NCBI RefSeq assembly: GCF_016820585.1
Contig: NZ_JADHDX010000008.1
Location: forward strand, 80,061 to 144,060
Source of the DNA: Arthrobacter beigongshangensis
Lineage (GTDB): Bacteria > Bacillota > Bacilli > Bacillales_A > Planococcaceae
Direction of reading: 5' to 3'
Length of the DNA: 64,000 bases
Notes under the pieces: generated by a model
Databases searched by the model: none
Told to the model about the DNA's origin: nothing
What the model saw: the letters and a program-made list of their open reading frames with translations, nothing else
Part shown: positions 8,783 through 17,656 of the stretch, one piece after another
Layout of the letters: the number at the start of each line of letters is the position of its first letter
Numbering within the stretch: position 1 is the first letter of the stretch
Made by a program: the position numbers and the translations under genes

Positions 8783-9277
8783 ATGACAAAAAATGAGAAG
8801 TTCGAACTTGTAGAAAACTTTATAGTCGAAAACCGGGAAGCTCATTACCGGCTTGCATATAGCTATGTGCGCAATAAAGAAAATGCACTGGATATCGTAC
8901 AAGATGCCATTGTAAAAGCACTACATTCAGTGGATCGACTAGATGAGCTGGCCTTCCTCAAAACATGGTTTTATCGGATTATCGTCAATACCGCTATTGA
9001 TTTTATTCGCAAGCATCAGAGGGTAGCTGTGATGGACGATGACATCCTCGATCGCTTTTTACCGCAACTTGAAGATGAAATAACGGATATAGACTTACAA
9101 AAGGCCATCGATCAACTACCGCCAAAATATAAGACACTCATCATTCTTCGATTTTTTGAGGATTTAAAGATCGATGAAATCGCCGAAGTGACGGGTGACA
9201 ATGTCAATACAGTCAAAACGAGATTATATGCGGCTTTGAGGAAATTACGTATTGAAGTTGGAGAGGAGTTCAGATAA
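8783..9277 (+). CDS. sigV: ECF RNA polymerase sigma factor, SigV-like
   Basis: 164 residues, the size of B. subtilis SigV. Region 2 contains YVRNKENALDIVQDAIVKAL (core binding and -10 recognition), and region 4 contains the helix-turn-helix DEIAEVTGDNVNTVKTRL. The downstream anti-sigma factor is RsiV-type, and its ATG overlaps this stop codon (TAATG), so the two are translationally coupled. In B. subtilis SigV responds to lysozyme and activates cell-wall modification genes; the same role is inferred here. The upstream AAC-N17-CGTC promoter suggests autoregulation. Confidence 0.85.
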   Translation: MTKNEKFELVENFIVENREAHYRLAYSYVRNKENALDIVQDAIVKALHSVDRLDELAFLKTWFYRIIVNTAIDFIRKHQRVAVMDDDILDRFLPQLEDEITDIDLQKAIDQLPPKYKTLIILRFFEDLKIDEIAEVTGDNVNTVKTRLYAALRKLRIEVGEEFR

Positions 9278-10149
9278 TGAATAAATTGAACAAGTTAAAA
9301 AAGGATTATGATGAAACGGAAATTCCGTCCGAATTAGAGGATATTGTGAATGCATCCATCCAAAAGGCAAAAGCCTCACGTAAGAGGCGTCCACTTTTAA
9401 AACAGTGGACAATCGGCGTTGCTGCAGCGGCTGCTCTTTTCATTGGGAGCATCAATATGAGTCCATCTTTTGCGCAGGCGATGGCCAATGTGCCTGTACT
9501 CGGCGCGTTCGTCAACGTCTTAACCGTGCAACAATTGACAGTGGATAAAGAAACCTATCAAGCGGATATCTCTACACCTGCAATTGAAGGCCTGGCGGAT
9601 AAAGAGCTTCAAGCAATGTTAAACAATAAATATATCCAAGAAAATAAAGCACTCTTTGAACAATTTGAAAAGGACGTTTCAGAAATGGAGAAATCGGGTG
9701 ACGGTCATCTTGGCGTTATGGCTGGCTACGAAATAAAAACAGATACAAATCAGTTACTCTCCATCGCACGCTATGAGTTAAACATCGTCGGGTCTTCTTC
9801 CACAATTATGACCTATGACACGATTGATAAGGAGAACAGTATTTTAATCACATTGCCAAGCCTATTTAAAGATAAAAATTACGTGGACGCCATTAGCTCA
9901 TACATTTTGGATGAAATGGCTCAGCAAATGACAACTGATGAAAATATCGTGTACTTTTTAAAAGACGAGTCGCAGGAAGGCTTTGAAAAAATCCGACCTG
10001 ACCAAGATTTCTATATTACAGCTGACAATAAGCTCGTTATTTCATTCCAAAAATATGAGGTTTCACCTGGTTCTATGGGCATCGTGACGTTTGAAATCCC
10101 AACGGACATTTTGCAAGAACACCTAGTGAGCGATGCCTATATTAAATAA
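9277..10149 (+). CDS. rsiV: Anti-sigma factor, RsiV-like
   Basis: 290 residues, close to the 285 of B. subtilis RsiV. A cytoplasmic sigma-binding segment (residues 1-38) is followed by one membrane segment (about 44-62), then an extracellular domain of the DUF4179/DUF3298 kind ending in a segment with LKDESQEGF and SPGSMG. RsiV holds SigV at the membrane and is cleaved after its outer domain binds lysozyme. An SPSFAQA sequence right after the membrane segment resembles a signal-peptidase site, which fits the known first cut of RsiV. Coupled to sigV by start-stop overlap. Confidence 0.82.
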   Translation: MNKLNKLKKDYDETEIPSELEDIVNASIQKAKASRKRRPLLKQWTIGVAAAAALFIGSINMSPSFAQAMANVPVLGAFVNVLTVQQLTVDKETYQADISTPAIEGLADKELQAMLNNKYIQENKALFEQFEKDVSEMEKSGDGHLGVMAGYEIKTDTNQLLSIARYELNIVGSSSTIMTYDTIDKENSILITLPSLFKDKNYVDAISSYILDEMAQQMTTDENIVYFLKDESQEGFEKIRPDQDFYITADNKLVISFQKYEVSPGSMGIVTFEIPTDILQEHLVSDAYIK

Positions 10150-10155
10150 CTACAG

Positions 10156-10187
10156 AAAAGCAGACACGCAATTGTGTCTGCTTTTTT
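10156..10187. terminator. Bidirectional terminator between rsiV and gntR
   Basis: AAAAGCAGACAC pairs with GTGTCTGCTTTT, with T-runs on both strands; it serves the convergent rsiV and gntR genes. Confidence 0.9.
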
Positions 10188-10196
10188 CATGACTTT

Positions 10197-10808
10197 TTAA
10201 TCCACAATATTCAGGGTAAACTCTAAATCAGATTCCAAATGCGTTCGCATCAATTCACTTGCCCGCTCTGGCTCTCGATCACTAATTGCACGCCAAATTC
10301 CTTCGTGCTCATCAATTAGGAATGGTCGCTTATAAAGCACGACTGCTCGGCTAAACAAATAAATAACTGATTGCATTTTATCGACCGTGTCAATCATGAT
10401 TGGATTGCGGCATTCTCGCACAATTAGATCATGAAATCGCTTATTCGCCTGAACTGTTTCATCAGAAGAGCCTAACCTTGCCTTCTCGATGCAAGAGTGC
10501 AATTCCGCCAAATCTTCTTCTATCATATAAGACGCCGCCATCTCCGCTGCATGACATTCGATAAGAATCCTCATTTGAAATAAATGCCGCAAATCCGTCT
10601 CTGTCGGCTGAATCACTTTTTTCCTTTTGATCAAACCCTCTTGCTCTAGCCGGCGAATCGCTTCGCGAATTGGGGTCCTACTGACACCAATTTCCTCGGC
10701 CATCCTCTCCTCAACCAGCTTCATGCCTCCTGGGTAAGTTCCGTCCAGTATGTGGTCACGTATGATTTCATATGCCTGTCGTTGAGCTGTCATCGCTGTA
10801 TGTTGCAA
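10197..10808 (-). CDS. GntR-family regulator, FadR/FCD subfamily
   Basis: 203 residues: an N-terminal winged helix (YEIIRDHILDGTYPGG ... ISVSRTPIREAIRRLEQEGLI type signature, residues about 10-70) and an all-helical FCD effector domain (about 75-200) with conserved metal or ligand histidines. It is divergent from a sugar-acid operon and should control it. The longest reading starts with GTG at 10823, but GGAGGG is ideally placed 8 bases before the in-frame TTG at 10808, which is taken as the start. Palindromic sites between the two genes are its likely operators. The ligand is probably the sugar acid or a pathway intermediate. Confidence 0.85.
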   Translation of the reverse strand: MQHTAMTAQRQAYEIIRDHILDGTYPGGMKLVEERMAEEIGVSRTPIREAIRRLEQEGLIKRKKVIQPTETDLRHLFQMRILIECHAAEMAASYMIEEDLAELHSCIEKARLGSSDETVQANKRFHDLIVRECRNPIMIDTVDKMQSVIYLFSRAVVLYKRPFLIDEHEGIWRAISDREPERASELMRTHLESDLEFTLNIVD

Positions 10809-10831
10809 TAAATTTCCCTCCACATTTCCGT

Positions 10832-10848
10832 GTATACAATAAGTATAC
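10832..10848. promoter_or_regulatory. Predicted GntR operator, gntR-proximal
   Basis: Near-perfect palindrome GTATACAATAAGTATAC (GTATAC arms, 5-base centre), 24 bases upstream of the gntR TTG. An almost identical sequence occurs inverted at 10919-10934. FadR-subfamily GntR proteins bind such TTGTATACAA-like palindromes. Confidence 0.65.
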
Positions 10849-10903
10849 TCGATTTACCACTTAATCGGCATTTTAATCATAAATGTATTCATTTCAAAAT
10901 AAA

Positions 10904-10934
10904 TTGTATACAAGTCAGAATACTTATTGTATAC
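10904..10934. promoter_or_regulatory. Predicted GntR operators upstream of the sugar-acid operon
   Basis: TTGTATACAA (10904-10913, a perfect palindrome) followed by AATACTTATTGTATAC (10919-10934), the reverse complement of the gntR-proximal site with one change. They lie 50-80 bases before the first structural gene, where they would overlap its promoter. Sequence symmetry is seen; binding is inferred. Confidence 0.65.
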
Positions 10935-10983
10935 TCCTATTAATGAATGTAGGCGCTTTCAAAATATCGAAGGAGGAATCATC

Positions 10984-11883
10984 ATGAATATAGGATTTAT
11001 CGGACTCGGAATTATGGGTAGACCCATGGTACTTAATTTACTAAAAGCAGGCTTTCATGTAACCGCTTTTGACGTTAGTGAAGAAGCAAGAAAAATCGTC
11101 GTTGCTGCTGGTGCAACTGAAGCGCAATCACCCCGTGAAGTCGCAGTAAAAAGTGATTGCATCATCACGATGCTTCCAAATGCAGCCATCGTAAAGCATG
11201 TATTATTGGGTGAAAATGGTGTAGTTGAAGGGGTAAAAGCCGGTACAGTTATCGTTGACATGAGCTCAGTCTCTCCAGTAGACTCCCAATATTTCGCACA
11301 AGAATTTTCAAAGAAAGATGTCGCATTTCTAGATGCTCCAGTCAGTGGCGGTGAACCGAAAGCAATCGATGGAACGATGTCAATCATGATTGGTGGAGAC
11401 GAAAAAGCACTAGGGAAAGTGCTACCAGCTTTACAAGCGATGGGCGAAGACATCACACATGTAGGTGCTAGCGGTAGTGGTTCAACGACAAAACTTGCGA
11501 ACCAAATTTTGGTGAACGTCACGATTGCGGCAATGTCTGAAGCCGTTGTTCTAGCGGCAAAAGCTGGTGTTGATGTAGAAAAAATGTATCAAGCAATCCG
11601 TGGGGGACTCGCTGGAAGTGCAGTTTTGGATGCAAAAATACCACTTGTACTTGATCGGAATTTTGTGGCGGGCGGGCGTATTGATATCAACTTAAAAGAT
11701 TTAACAAATGTACTTGACGCCGGAAGAGAAATTGGCGTGCCTATGCCACTTACGTCAAATGTCGTAGAAATGTTCCATGCATTGAAAGTGGATGGAAAGG
11801 CAGCAGATGATCATGCTGGATTAGTTCAATACTATGAAAAACTAGCGAACTTTGAAGTGAAGAAAGGTGGGAGCAAGTCTTGA
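10984..11883 (+). CDS. NAD(P)-dependent beta-hydroxyacid dehydrogenase (GarR/LtnD type)
   Basis: 299 residues. Rossmann motif GFIGLGIMG at 3-11, substrate loop DAPVSGGEPKA, and the catalytic-lysine segment GSTTKLANQ near residue 170: the 3-hydroxyisobutyrate dehydrogenase superfamily. Members include tartronate semialdehyde reductase (GarR) and L-threonate dehydrogenase (LtnD). The neighbouring four-carbon acid sugar kinase favours an aldonate such as threonate or erythronate as substrate. The ATG at 10984 with AAGGAGG was chosen over an upstream in-frame start lacking a ribosome site. First gene of a three-gene operon under the divergent GntR protein. Confidence 0.8.
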   Translation: MNIGFIGLGIMGRPMVLNLLKAGFHVTAFDVSEEARKIVVAAGATEAQSPREVAVKSDCIITMLPNAAIVKHVLLGENGVVEGVKAGTVIVDMSSVSPVDSQYFAQEFSKKDVAFLDAPVSGGEPKAIDGTMSIMIGGDEKALGKVLPALQAMGEDITHVGASGSGSTTKLANQILVNVTIAAMSEAVVLAAKAGVDVEKMYQAIRGGLAGSAVLDAKIPLVLDRNFVAGGRIDINLKDLTNVLDAGREIGVPMPLTSNVVEMFHALKVDGKAADDHAGLVQYYEKLANFEVKKGGSKS

Positions 11884-13301
11884 ATAATGTGCTAAAGCGG
11901 GTGACTAGTCTTCCTGCTTATGGTTCAGACCTAGAAAACTTATGGCAACAGGAACGTACAGCCTTTTCGCATAAAATTATTGTGCTGGACGATGATCCAA
12001 CGGGCGTCCAAACCGTTCACGGAGTTCCCGTATTCACGGATTGGTCAGAGGAAACCATCACGGCTATGTTCCAAGAGGAGCGGCAGATGGTCTTCCTCCT
12101 AACAAATTCACGTGCATTTTCGACAGATAAAACACGTCAAGTGCATACAGAAATCGCAGAGAGAATTGCTCGCGTTGCTGAACAACAAAAGCAAGCTTTT
12201 CTACTCATCAGCCGTGGAGACTCCACTTTACGGGGGCATTACCCACTAGAAACAGTGGTATTAAAAGAGTCATTAGAAAAAGAAAGTTCTCTTCACTTCG
12301 ATGGAGAAATTATTTTACCGTTCTTTAAAGAAGGTGGACGAGAGACTATCGACGATATTCATTACGTCAAGCAAGGGGATAACTACACACCTGCGGGCGA
12401 CACTGAGTTTGCCAAGGACCGCATGTTTGGATTTAGCAGCAGCAACTTAAAAGAATGGGTCGCAGAAAAAACGGCTGAAGCCTATCCTAAAGACTCTGTC
12501 CTATCCATTTCTCTAGATGAACTGCGGGCGCTCAACTTCACGGCTATGACAGACAAGCTTCTTCAGCTGAAAAATTTTCAAAAGCTTATTGTCAACGCTG
12601 TCTCAGAAGAGGATGTTAAAGCATTTTCAATCGCCCTATTGCGCGCGATTAACAAAGGAGGTAACTACCTCTTTCGAACTGCCGCTTCATTTACAAAGGT
12701 AATTGGGGATATTTCTTCCAAACCTTATTTGACGAAAGAAGATTTGATTACTGAAGCGACTTCAACGGGCGGTCTTATTGTTGTTGGGTCACATGTCCAA
12801 AAAACAACGGCCCAATTGAATCGATTAAAAGAATTATCCTCTCTTTACTATATTGAATTCGATTGTCATCTTGTGACGAACGAAGAACAATTTGGGATTG
12901 AAATTTCTCGTATCCAACAATTGATAAATACCAAGATTTCGGAAGGTACTGATGTGTGTGTCTACACATCTCGTGAAAGATTGGATTTAGAGGATGGTAG
13001 GGAAGAGGAGGAATTAGCGTTATCGGTAAAAATTTCAAACGCAGTTACACAATTTGTTCATGAATGTAGCCCACACCCGCGTTATGTCATTGCAAAAGGC
13101 GGAATCACTTCGAGTGACGTGGGGACTATCGGACTTGAAGTGAAAAAAGCAGAGGTAATTGGCCAAATCGCTCCAGGGGTACCTGTTTGGAGAACAGGTG
13201 GAGATAGTCGTTTTCCACATATTCCATATGTTATTTTTCCCGGGAATGTTGGCGAAGACGACACATTAAAAAAAGTAGTACAAAAACTACAATCTAATTA
13301 A
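11880..13301 (+). CDS. Four-carbon acid sugar kinase (DUF1537, OtnK/DtnK-like)
   Basis: 473 residues. The N-terminal substrate domain begins with the family motif LDDDPTGVQTVHG near residue 37; the C-terminal nucleotide domain has VIAKGGITSSDV and ends with GGDSRFPHIPYVIFPGNVG. Characterised members phosphorylate 3-oxo-tetronate or D-threonate at C4 using ATP. The start is a TTG whose last bases overlap the preceding TGA stop (TTGA), so translation is coupled to the dehydrogenase. In the L-threonate route the product would need an isomerase and a decarboxylase, neither of which is in this operon. Confidence 0.83.
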   Translation: MNNVLKRVTSLPAYGSDLENLWQQERTAFSHKIIVLDDDPTGVQTVHGVPVFTDWSEETITAMFQEERQMVFLLTNSRAFSTDKTRQVHTEIAERIARVAEQQKQAFLLISRGDSTLRGHYPLETVVLKESLEKESSLHFDGEIILPFFKEGGRETIDDIHYVKQGDNYTPAGDTEFAKDRMFGFSSSNLKEWVAEKTAEAYPKDSVLSISLDELRALNFTAMTDKLLQLKNFQKLIVNAVSEEDVKAFSIALLRAINKGGNYLFRTAASFTKVIGDISSKPYLTKEDLITEATSTGGLIVVGSHVQKTTAQLNRLKELSSLYYIEFDCHLVTNEEQFGIEISRIQQLINTKISEGTDVCVYTSRERLDLEDGREEEELALSVKISNAVTQFVHECSPHPRYVIAKGGITSSDVGTIGLEVKKAEVIGQIAPGVPVWRTGGDSRFPHIPYVIFPGNVGEDDTLKKVVQKLQSN

Positions 13302-13319
13302 GGAAAAGGGGTAAGGGAA

Positions 13320-14672
13320 ATGGTTGAAGGGAATTTGCTCATTGTTATTTTTGTATTATCACTCGCTGCATTGTTTTTCATGATTTTAAAGTTGAAGATT
13401 GAACCATTTTTATCTTTAATTGGGGTTGCACTAGCGACTGCTTTAGTCATTGGTTTTCCTCTAGCGGAAATACCGAAAGTCGTTGCTAGTGGCTTCGGTA
13501 ATACGTTGACAGGAGTCGGGATTTTAATTGGTCTTGGGGTTATTTTTGGACAGTTCCTTGGTGTATCTGGCGCAATTGAAAAAATTGCCCAAGCTGTCTT
13601 ACGGGTTTTCGGTGCAAAAAAATCGGCTGCCGGTCTATCTTTAACGGGAGTTGTTGTTTCCATCCCTGTATTCTTTGATGCCGCTTTTGTTATTTTAAGT
13701 GGTCTTGTTAGAAGTTTGTCGAAAAAGACTGGTATTTCCATTGTCACTTTTGCCACTGCGCTTGGTATAGGGCTCATCGTTTCACATAGTATGATTCCAC
13801 CCACTCCAGGACCTTTAGTCGTTGCTGAAAACACAGGTGCTGATTTAGGATTGTTTATTCTCTATGCTATTATTTGTGCTATTCCTGCGGCGATTGTTGG
13901 TGGATATATTTATGGGTCATTCATCGGCAAGCGCATCAAGCCTTCACTAGGGCAAATTGAAGAGGAAGAAGTCGTTCAAACAGAGCAAACAGCTCCACGC
14001 AAAGAAATTTCAACGGGTCTCTCATTTGCTATACTTGGATTACCAATTGTTTTAATCTTATTGAACACGGTTACAAAACTATATCTTCCGGAAGGTCCAT
14101 TATCCAATGTACTTGGTTTTATCGGAGATAAGAACGTTGCGCTTTTCATTAGTGTCATTGTCGCGATTATTGTATTACGCCCTTATATTAGTGTTCCTTA
14201 TAGTCAATTATACGATGAGGCACTTAATTCGGCTGGGATGATTCTTTTAGTCACAGGTGCTGGTGGTGCCTTCGGAGCAGTCATTAATCAGAGTGGAATT
14301 GGTGATTATTTAATTTCAACGATGCAAGGTTGGAGCATTCCGGTATTTTTACTGGCATTTATCTTCTCTCAAATTTTGCGTGCATCACTCGGCTCCGCTA
14401 CAGTTGCACTTGTCACAACGTCCTCCATTATGGGACCTATGGTTCTCGAACTCGGCGTATCGCCTGTTTTGCTCGGACTAGCCATTTGTGCTGGAGCAAT
14501 CGGCTTGTCTCTTCCGAATGACTCAGGATTCTGGGTCGTCAATAAATTCGGTCGTCTGACAATTCCTCAGACGATTCAAGCTTGGTCCATCGGTGGATTT
14601 GTTGCTGGGCTAACTGCACTTGGTATGGTGTATATTCTTAGCTTATTCAGCGGATTTTTACCAGGTTTATAA
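13320..14672 (+). CDS. GntP-family gluconate/sugar-acid permease
   Basis: 450 residues, about 12 hydrophobic segments, with GntP landmarks such as HSMIPPTPGPLVVAE near residue 155 and SLGSATVALVTTSSIMGP near 360. These are proton-coupled importers of gluconate or related aldonic acids. It is the last gene of the operon and presumably brings in the acid used by the two enzymes. GGGGTAAGGG precedes the ATG. A terminator follows. Confidence 0.88.
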   Translation: MVEGNLLIVIFVLSLAALFFMILKLKIEPFLSLIGVALATALVIGFPLAEIPKVVASGFGNTLTGVGILIGLGVIFGQFLGVSGAIEKIAQAVLRVFGAKKSAAGLSLTGVVVSIPVFFDAAFVILSGLVRSLSKKTGISIVTFATALGIGLIVSHSMIPPTPGPLVVAENTGADLGLFILYAIICAIPAAIVGGYIYGSFIGKRIKPSLGQIEEEEVVQTEQTAPRKEISTGLSFAILGLPIVLILLNTVTKLYLPEGPLSNVLGFIGDKNVALFISVIVAIIVLRPYISVPYSQLYDEALNSAGMILLVTGAGGAFGAVINQSGIGDYLISTMQGWSIPVFLLAFIFSQILRASLGSATVALVTTSSIMGPMVLELGVSPVLLGLAICAGAIGLSLPNDSGFWVVNKFGRLTIPQTIQAWSIGGFVAGLTALGMVYILSLFSGFLPGL

Positions 14673-14681
14673 TAAGGTTCA

Positions 14682-14724
14682 AAAACCCCACTACAATTCT
14701 AGTTCTGAATTGTAGTGGGGTTTT
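14682..14724. terminator. Bidirectional terminator
   Basis: AAAACCCCACTACAATTC pairs perfectly with GAATTGTAGTGGGGTTTT. It ends the GntP operon and the convergent PCYCGC gene. Confidence 0.93.
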
Positions 14725-14726
14725 CA

Positions 14727-15227
14727 TTAAGATGGCATCGGTGTATCGGTTGGTTGCGCATAGCCTTCCTTATATGTTTCATCAATAAAATTACGTACTT
14801 CTGTTAACGACTTACCTTCTTGCGTCATCTTTACAGATTGTACCGCAATTTCAAGACAAACCTGACAACGTGTGCCGTGGTCATCCCACACAACAGAACC
14901 ATCTTCACGAATTTCATCGATGAAACAGTTTGTGTTACTTTCATGTCCTGCACTGTCACCACAGCCACAATAGCATGGCATGTAATCTAGGATATCCGTT
15001 GCTGTACCGGCAACTTGATAGACGAGGCGCATTTCTTCCGATTTATCGTCCAGGAATGCTGGTAATTCAGCGGCAGACGCCGTTACCTCCTGCAAGTCAC
15101 CGTTTGGCAATTGCTTATGTTGTCCGGTTTCCAAATGGTCTTTCTCATGGTCTGTATCAGCCTTCTGACCACATGCTGCAACGACAAGTGTCATAGCAAG
15201 TAAGACGAGCATTAATCGTTTTTTCAT
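14727..15227 (-). CDS. PCYCGC-motif lipoprotein
   Basis: 166 residues. Signal peptide with lipobox LVVAAC near residue 19. The mature part has PCYCGCGDSAGHESNTNCF, the defining motif of the PCYCGC family, and a second Cys pair in RCQVCLE: five or more cysteines that could bind a metal. These lipoproteins are common in spore-forming Bacillales; their role is not established. A longer reading exists, but AGGAG precedes the ATG at 15227. Confidence 0.85.
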   Translation of the reverse strand: MKKRLMLVLLAMTLVVAACGQKADTDHEKDHLETGQHKQLPNGDLQEVTASAAELPAFLDDKSEEMRLVYQVAGTATDILDYMPCYCGCGDSAGHESNTNCFIDEIREDGSVVWDDHGTRCQVCLEIAVQSVKMTQEGKSLTEVRNFIDETYKEGYAQPTDTPMPS

Positions 15228-15310
15228 ATTATGTCCACTCCTAATTTTCTTATCTACCCTTCCATCATAGCCCAAATCACTAATTTGATGGGTTACGGAA
15301 TTGTGGACAA

Positions 15311-15709
15311 TTAAGGATGACGTCGATTATCTTCTTGTTTAATCCAATGGCGAATGCCCTTCCCGGCATGTAGCTCATCTGCAAAGCGTGGAATGACATG
15401 TAAATGTGCATGCGGAATTGATTGACCACCTGTTTTCCCAGTATTCCAACCGACTGAATAACCATCGTGTCCATGCCGCTCTTCCAAATAGACCTTGGAT
15501 TTCAATAGAAGCTCCTGTGTGTCACTCCACTCTTCTTTCGTTAACGAAAACACGTCTGACGCATGCCGTTTTGGAACAATTAGACCACTACCTTCCAACA
15601 CCCGTTGTTCGGAAGGTTTTTGAATATAAGCACATGTTGCGTTTTCAAAAATAATTCGTTGCTCCGGATCTGCGAGCAAGTTACAATACGGGCACTCTTT
15701 TTCGTACAT
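15311..15709 (-). CDS. HIT-family hydrolase
   Basis: 132 residues. The histidine triad is HAHLHV in SIPHAHLHVIPRF, and an N-terminal CPYC may hold zinc, as in many HIT proteins. HIT proteins hydrolyse nucleotide phosphoramidates or dinucleotide polyphosphates; the exact substrate is unknown. Its ATG lies 5 bases after the fumC stop on the same strand, so it is the last gene of a nudix-fumC-HIT unit. Confidence 0.85.
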   Translation of the reverse strand: MYEKECPYCNLLADPEQRIIFENATCAYIQKPSEQRVLEGSGLIVPKRHASDVFSLTKEEWSDTQELLLKSKVYLEERHGHDGYSVGWNTGKTGGQSIPHAHLHVIPRFADELHAGKGIRHWIKQEDNRRHP

Positions 15710-15714
15710 GCTCC

Positions 15715-17097
15715 TTATCTCCCAATCATTTTCGATGGGTCGACATACTCGCCAAACTGCTCTTCTGTCAATAAACCCGTTTTCAATGCCGCCTCTTTCA
15801 ACGTTGTGCCTTCCGCATGGGCAGTCTTGGCGATTTTCGCTGCATTTTCATAACCGATATACGGATTCAATGCCGTTACAAGCATGAGTGAATTTTGTAC
15901 TTTACGCTCAATTTCTTCTCGATTCGGCTCAATTCCGACTGCACAGTTATCATCGAAACTGATGATTGCATCACTCAACAACGTCACAGATTGCAAGAAG
16001 TTGTAAATGATAACAGGTTTGAAGACGTTTAGTTCAAAGTTCCCTTGGCTTGCCGCAAAACCGATTGTTGCGTCGTTGCCCATCACTTGTGCGACGACCA
16101 TCGTTAACGCTTCACTTTGTGTCGGATTGACCTTCCCAGGCATAATGGAACTCCCTGGTTCATTTTCCGGAATCGTAATTTCGCCAATACCGGAACGTGG
16201 ACCGCTTGCCAGCCAACGTACATCGTTGGCAATTTTCATAAGGTCTGCCGCCAGCGCTTTGATGGCACCGTGAACGTAAACGACTTCGTCATAGCTCGTT
16301 AATGAATGGAATTTATTCTGCGCAGAAGTGAACTCGATACCTACCGCCTTACTAATTTCCTCCGCTACACGGTCACCAAATCCAGCAGGTGCATTCAAAC
16401 CTGTCCCAACTGCGGTTCCGCCGATGGCTAGCTCTTTCATCGATTCAACACTATCTCTAATCATTTTTTCTGTTTTCTCCAACATACGGTGCCAGCCACT
16501 GATTTCTTGCCCTAGTGTCAATGGCGTAGCGTCTTGCAAATGTGTACGACCGATTTTAATAATATCCATGAATTCTTCCGACTTTTTGCCAAGCGTTGCT
16601 TTCAACTGACCGATTGCCGGGATGAGCTGCTGTTGGACAGCAATAACACCTGCGACGTGCAAGGCTGTCGGGAATGTGTCATTCGAGCTTTGCGATTTAT
16701 TGACATCATCGTTCGGGTGTAGACGTTCTTCCTCGTCCCACTCCTCTAGCAATTGATTGCCACGATTGGCCAGTACTTCGTTCATATTCATATTCGATTG
16801 TGTCCCACTGCCTGTTTGCCAAACGACGAGCGGGAAATGATCATCCAATTTCCCGGCAATCACTTCATCTGCAGCAGCAGAAATGGCTTTCATTTTTGCT
16901 GCTGAAAGGGCGCCGTTCGCATGGCTCGCAATAGCTGCTGACTTTTTCAAATGGGCGAATGCACGAACAACACCAATCGGCATTCTTTCCTCACCAATTT
17001 TGAAGTTTTGCTTACTGCGCTGCGTCTGCGCACCCCATAACTTGTCTGCAGGTACTTTAATTTCACCAAATGTATCATGTTCAATACGATAATTCAT
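15715..17097 (-). CDS. fumC: Class II fumarate hydratase
   Basis: 460 residues, the normal FumC length. It hydrates fumarate to L-malate in the citric acid cycle. Visible are [18 protein letters not shown] near 95, [16 protein letters not shown] near 185, and the superfamily signature [13 protein letters not shown] near 315, with the catalytic serine loop. The class II enzyme uses no iron-sulfur cluster and is oxygen-stable. Translated from ATG 17097. Confidence 0.95.
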   Translation of the reverse strand: MNYRIEHDTFGEIKVPADKLWGAQTQRSKQNFKIGEERMPIGVVRAFAHLKKSAAIASHANGALSAAKMKAISAAADEVIAGKLDDHFPLVVWQTGSGTQSNMNMNEVLANRGNQLLEEWDEEERLHPNDDVNKSQSSNDTFPTALHVAGVIAVQQQLIPAIGQLKATLGKKSEEFMDIIKIGRTHLQDATPLTLGQEISGWHRMLEKTEKMIRDSVESMKELAIGGTAVGTGLNAPAGFGDRVAEEISKAVGIEFTSAQNKFHSLTSYDEVVYVHGAIKALAADLMKIANDVRWLASGPRSGIGEITIPENEPGSSIMPGKVNPTQSEALTMVVAQVMGNDATIGFAASQGNFELNVFKPVIIYNFLQSVTLLSDAIISFDDNCAVGIEPNREEIERKVQNSLMLVTALNPYIGYENAAKIAKTAHAEGTTLKEAALKTGLLTEEQFGEYVDPSKMIGR

Positions 17098-17130
17098 TTC
17101 GCCATCACCTTTCGAATGTAAGTATTTTTA

Positions 17131-17595
17131 TTATCTCATGACCGGTAGCTTTTTTTCATGCGCCCAGTCTTGGATGAACGCTTTTTGTCTTGGATTTAAG
17201 TTTTCCGGCAGGTCATCTTTGCTGAAAAAACGATGCGCCTTGCATTCAGCCCCACCCTGCATTAGCTCTCCTTGGTATTGATTCGTGTGAAAAATAACCT
17301 GCACACTGTATACTTGATCGCCATTCGGATAGGTGACATAGCAGGACTCTCCTGAATAAAGGCCAAATAACTGTAGCCCTTCCACATGCAATCCTGTTTC
17401 TTCATAAGTCTCCCTTATCGCTGTCTCTTCAAACGTTTCGCCCAGTTCCATCACGCCACCCGGAATACACCAATTATCTTCATCTGCACGGTGCTGAAGT
17501 AATATTTTACCTTCGTTCATTATAATGACACCGCAGCCCACTGTTAGCAGCGGCTCCTTGCCGACCATTTTTCTCATTGTTTGAATGTAGTCCAC
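17131..17595 (-). CDS. Nudix hydrolase
   Basis: 154 residues with a complete Nudix box (GX5EX7REUXEEXGU pattern) beginning GGVMELGETFEE near residue 45. It hydrolyses a nucleoside diphosphate linked to some moiety; the substrate is not predictable. The longer frame reaches 17673, but AGGAGG lies 7 bases before the GTG at 17595, which is taken as the start. It is upstream of fumC on the same strand (33-base gap). Confidence 0.85.
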   Translation of the reverse strand: MDYIQTMRKMVGKEPLLTVGCGVIIMNEGKILLQHRADEDNWCIPGGVMELGETFEETAIRETYEETGLHVEGLQLFGLYSGESCYVTYPNGDQVYSVQVIFHTNQYQGELMQGGAECKAHRFFSKDDLPENLNPRQKAFIQDWAHEKKLPVMR

Positions 17596-17620
17596 TGGAA
17601 TCCCTCCTGATATGTACATG

Positions 17621-17646
17621 AAAAAGACCCGGTTTCCCGAGTCTTT
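17621..17646 (-). terminator. Terminator of the Bcr/CflA gene
   Basis: On the minus strand AAAGACTCGG-GAAA-CCGGGTCTTTTT, a GNRA-type loop with a T-run, 10 bases after the transporter stop. Confidence 0.85.
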
Positions 17647-17656
17647 CCCATTCCTC

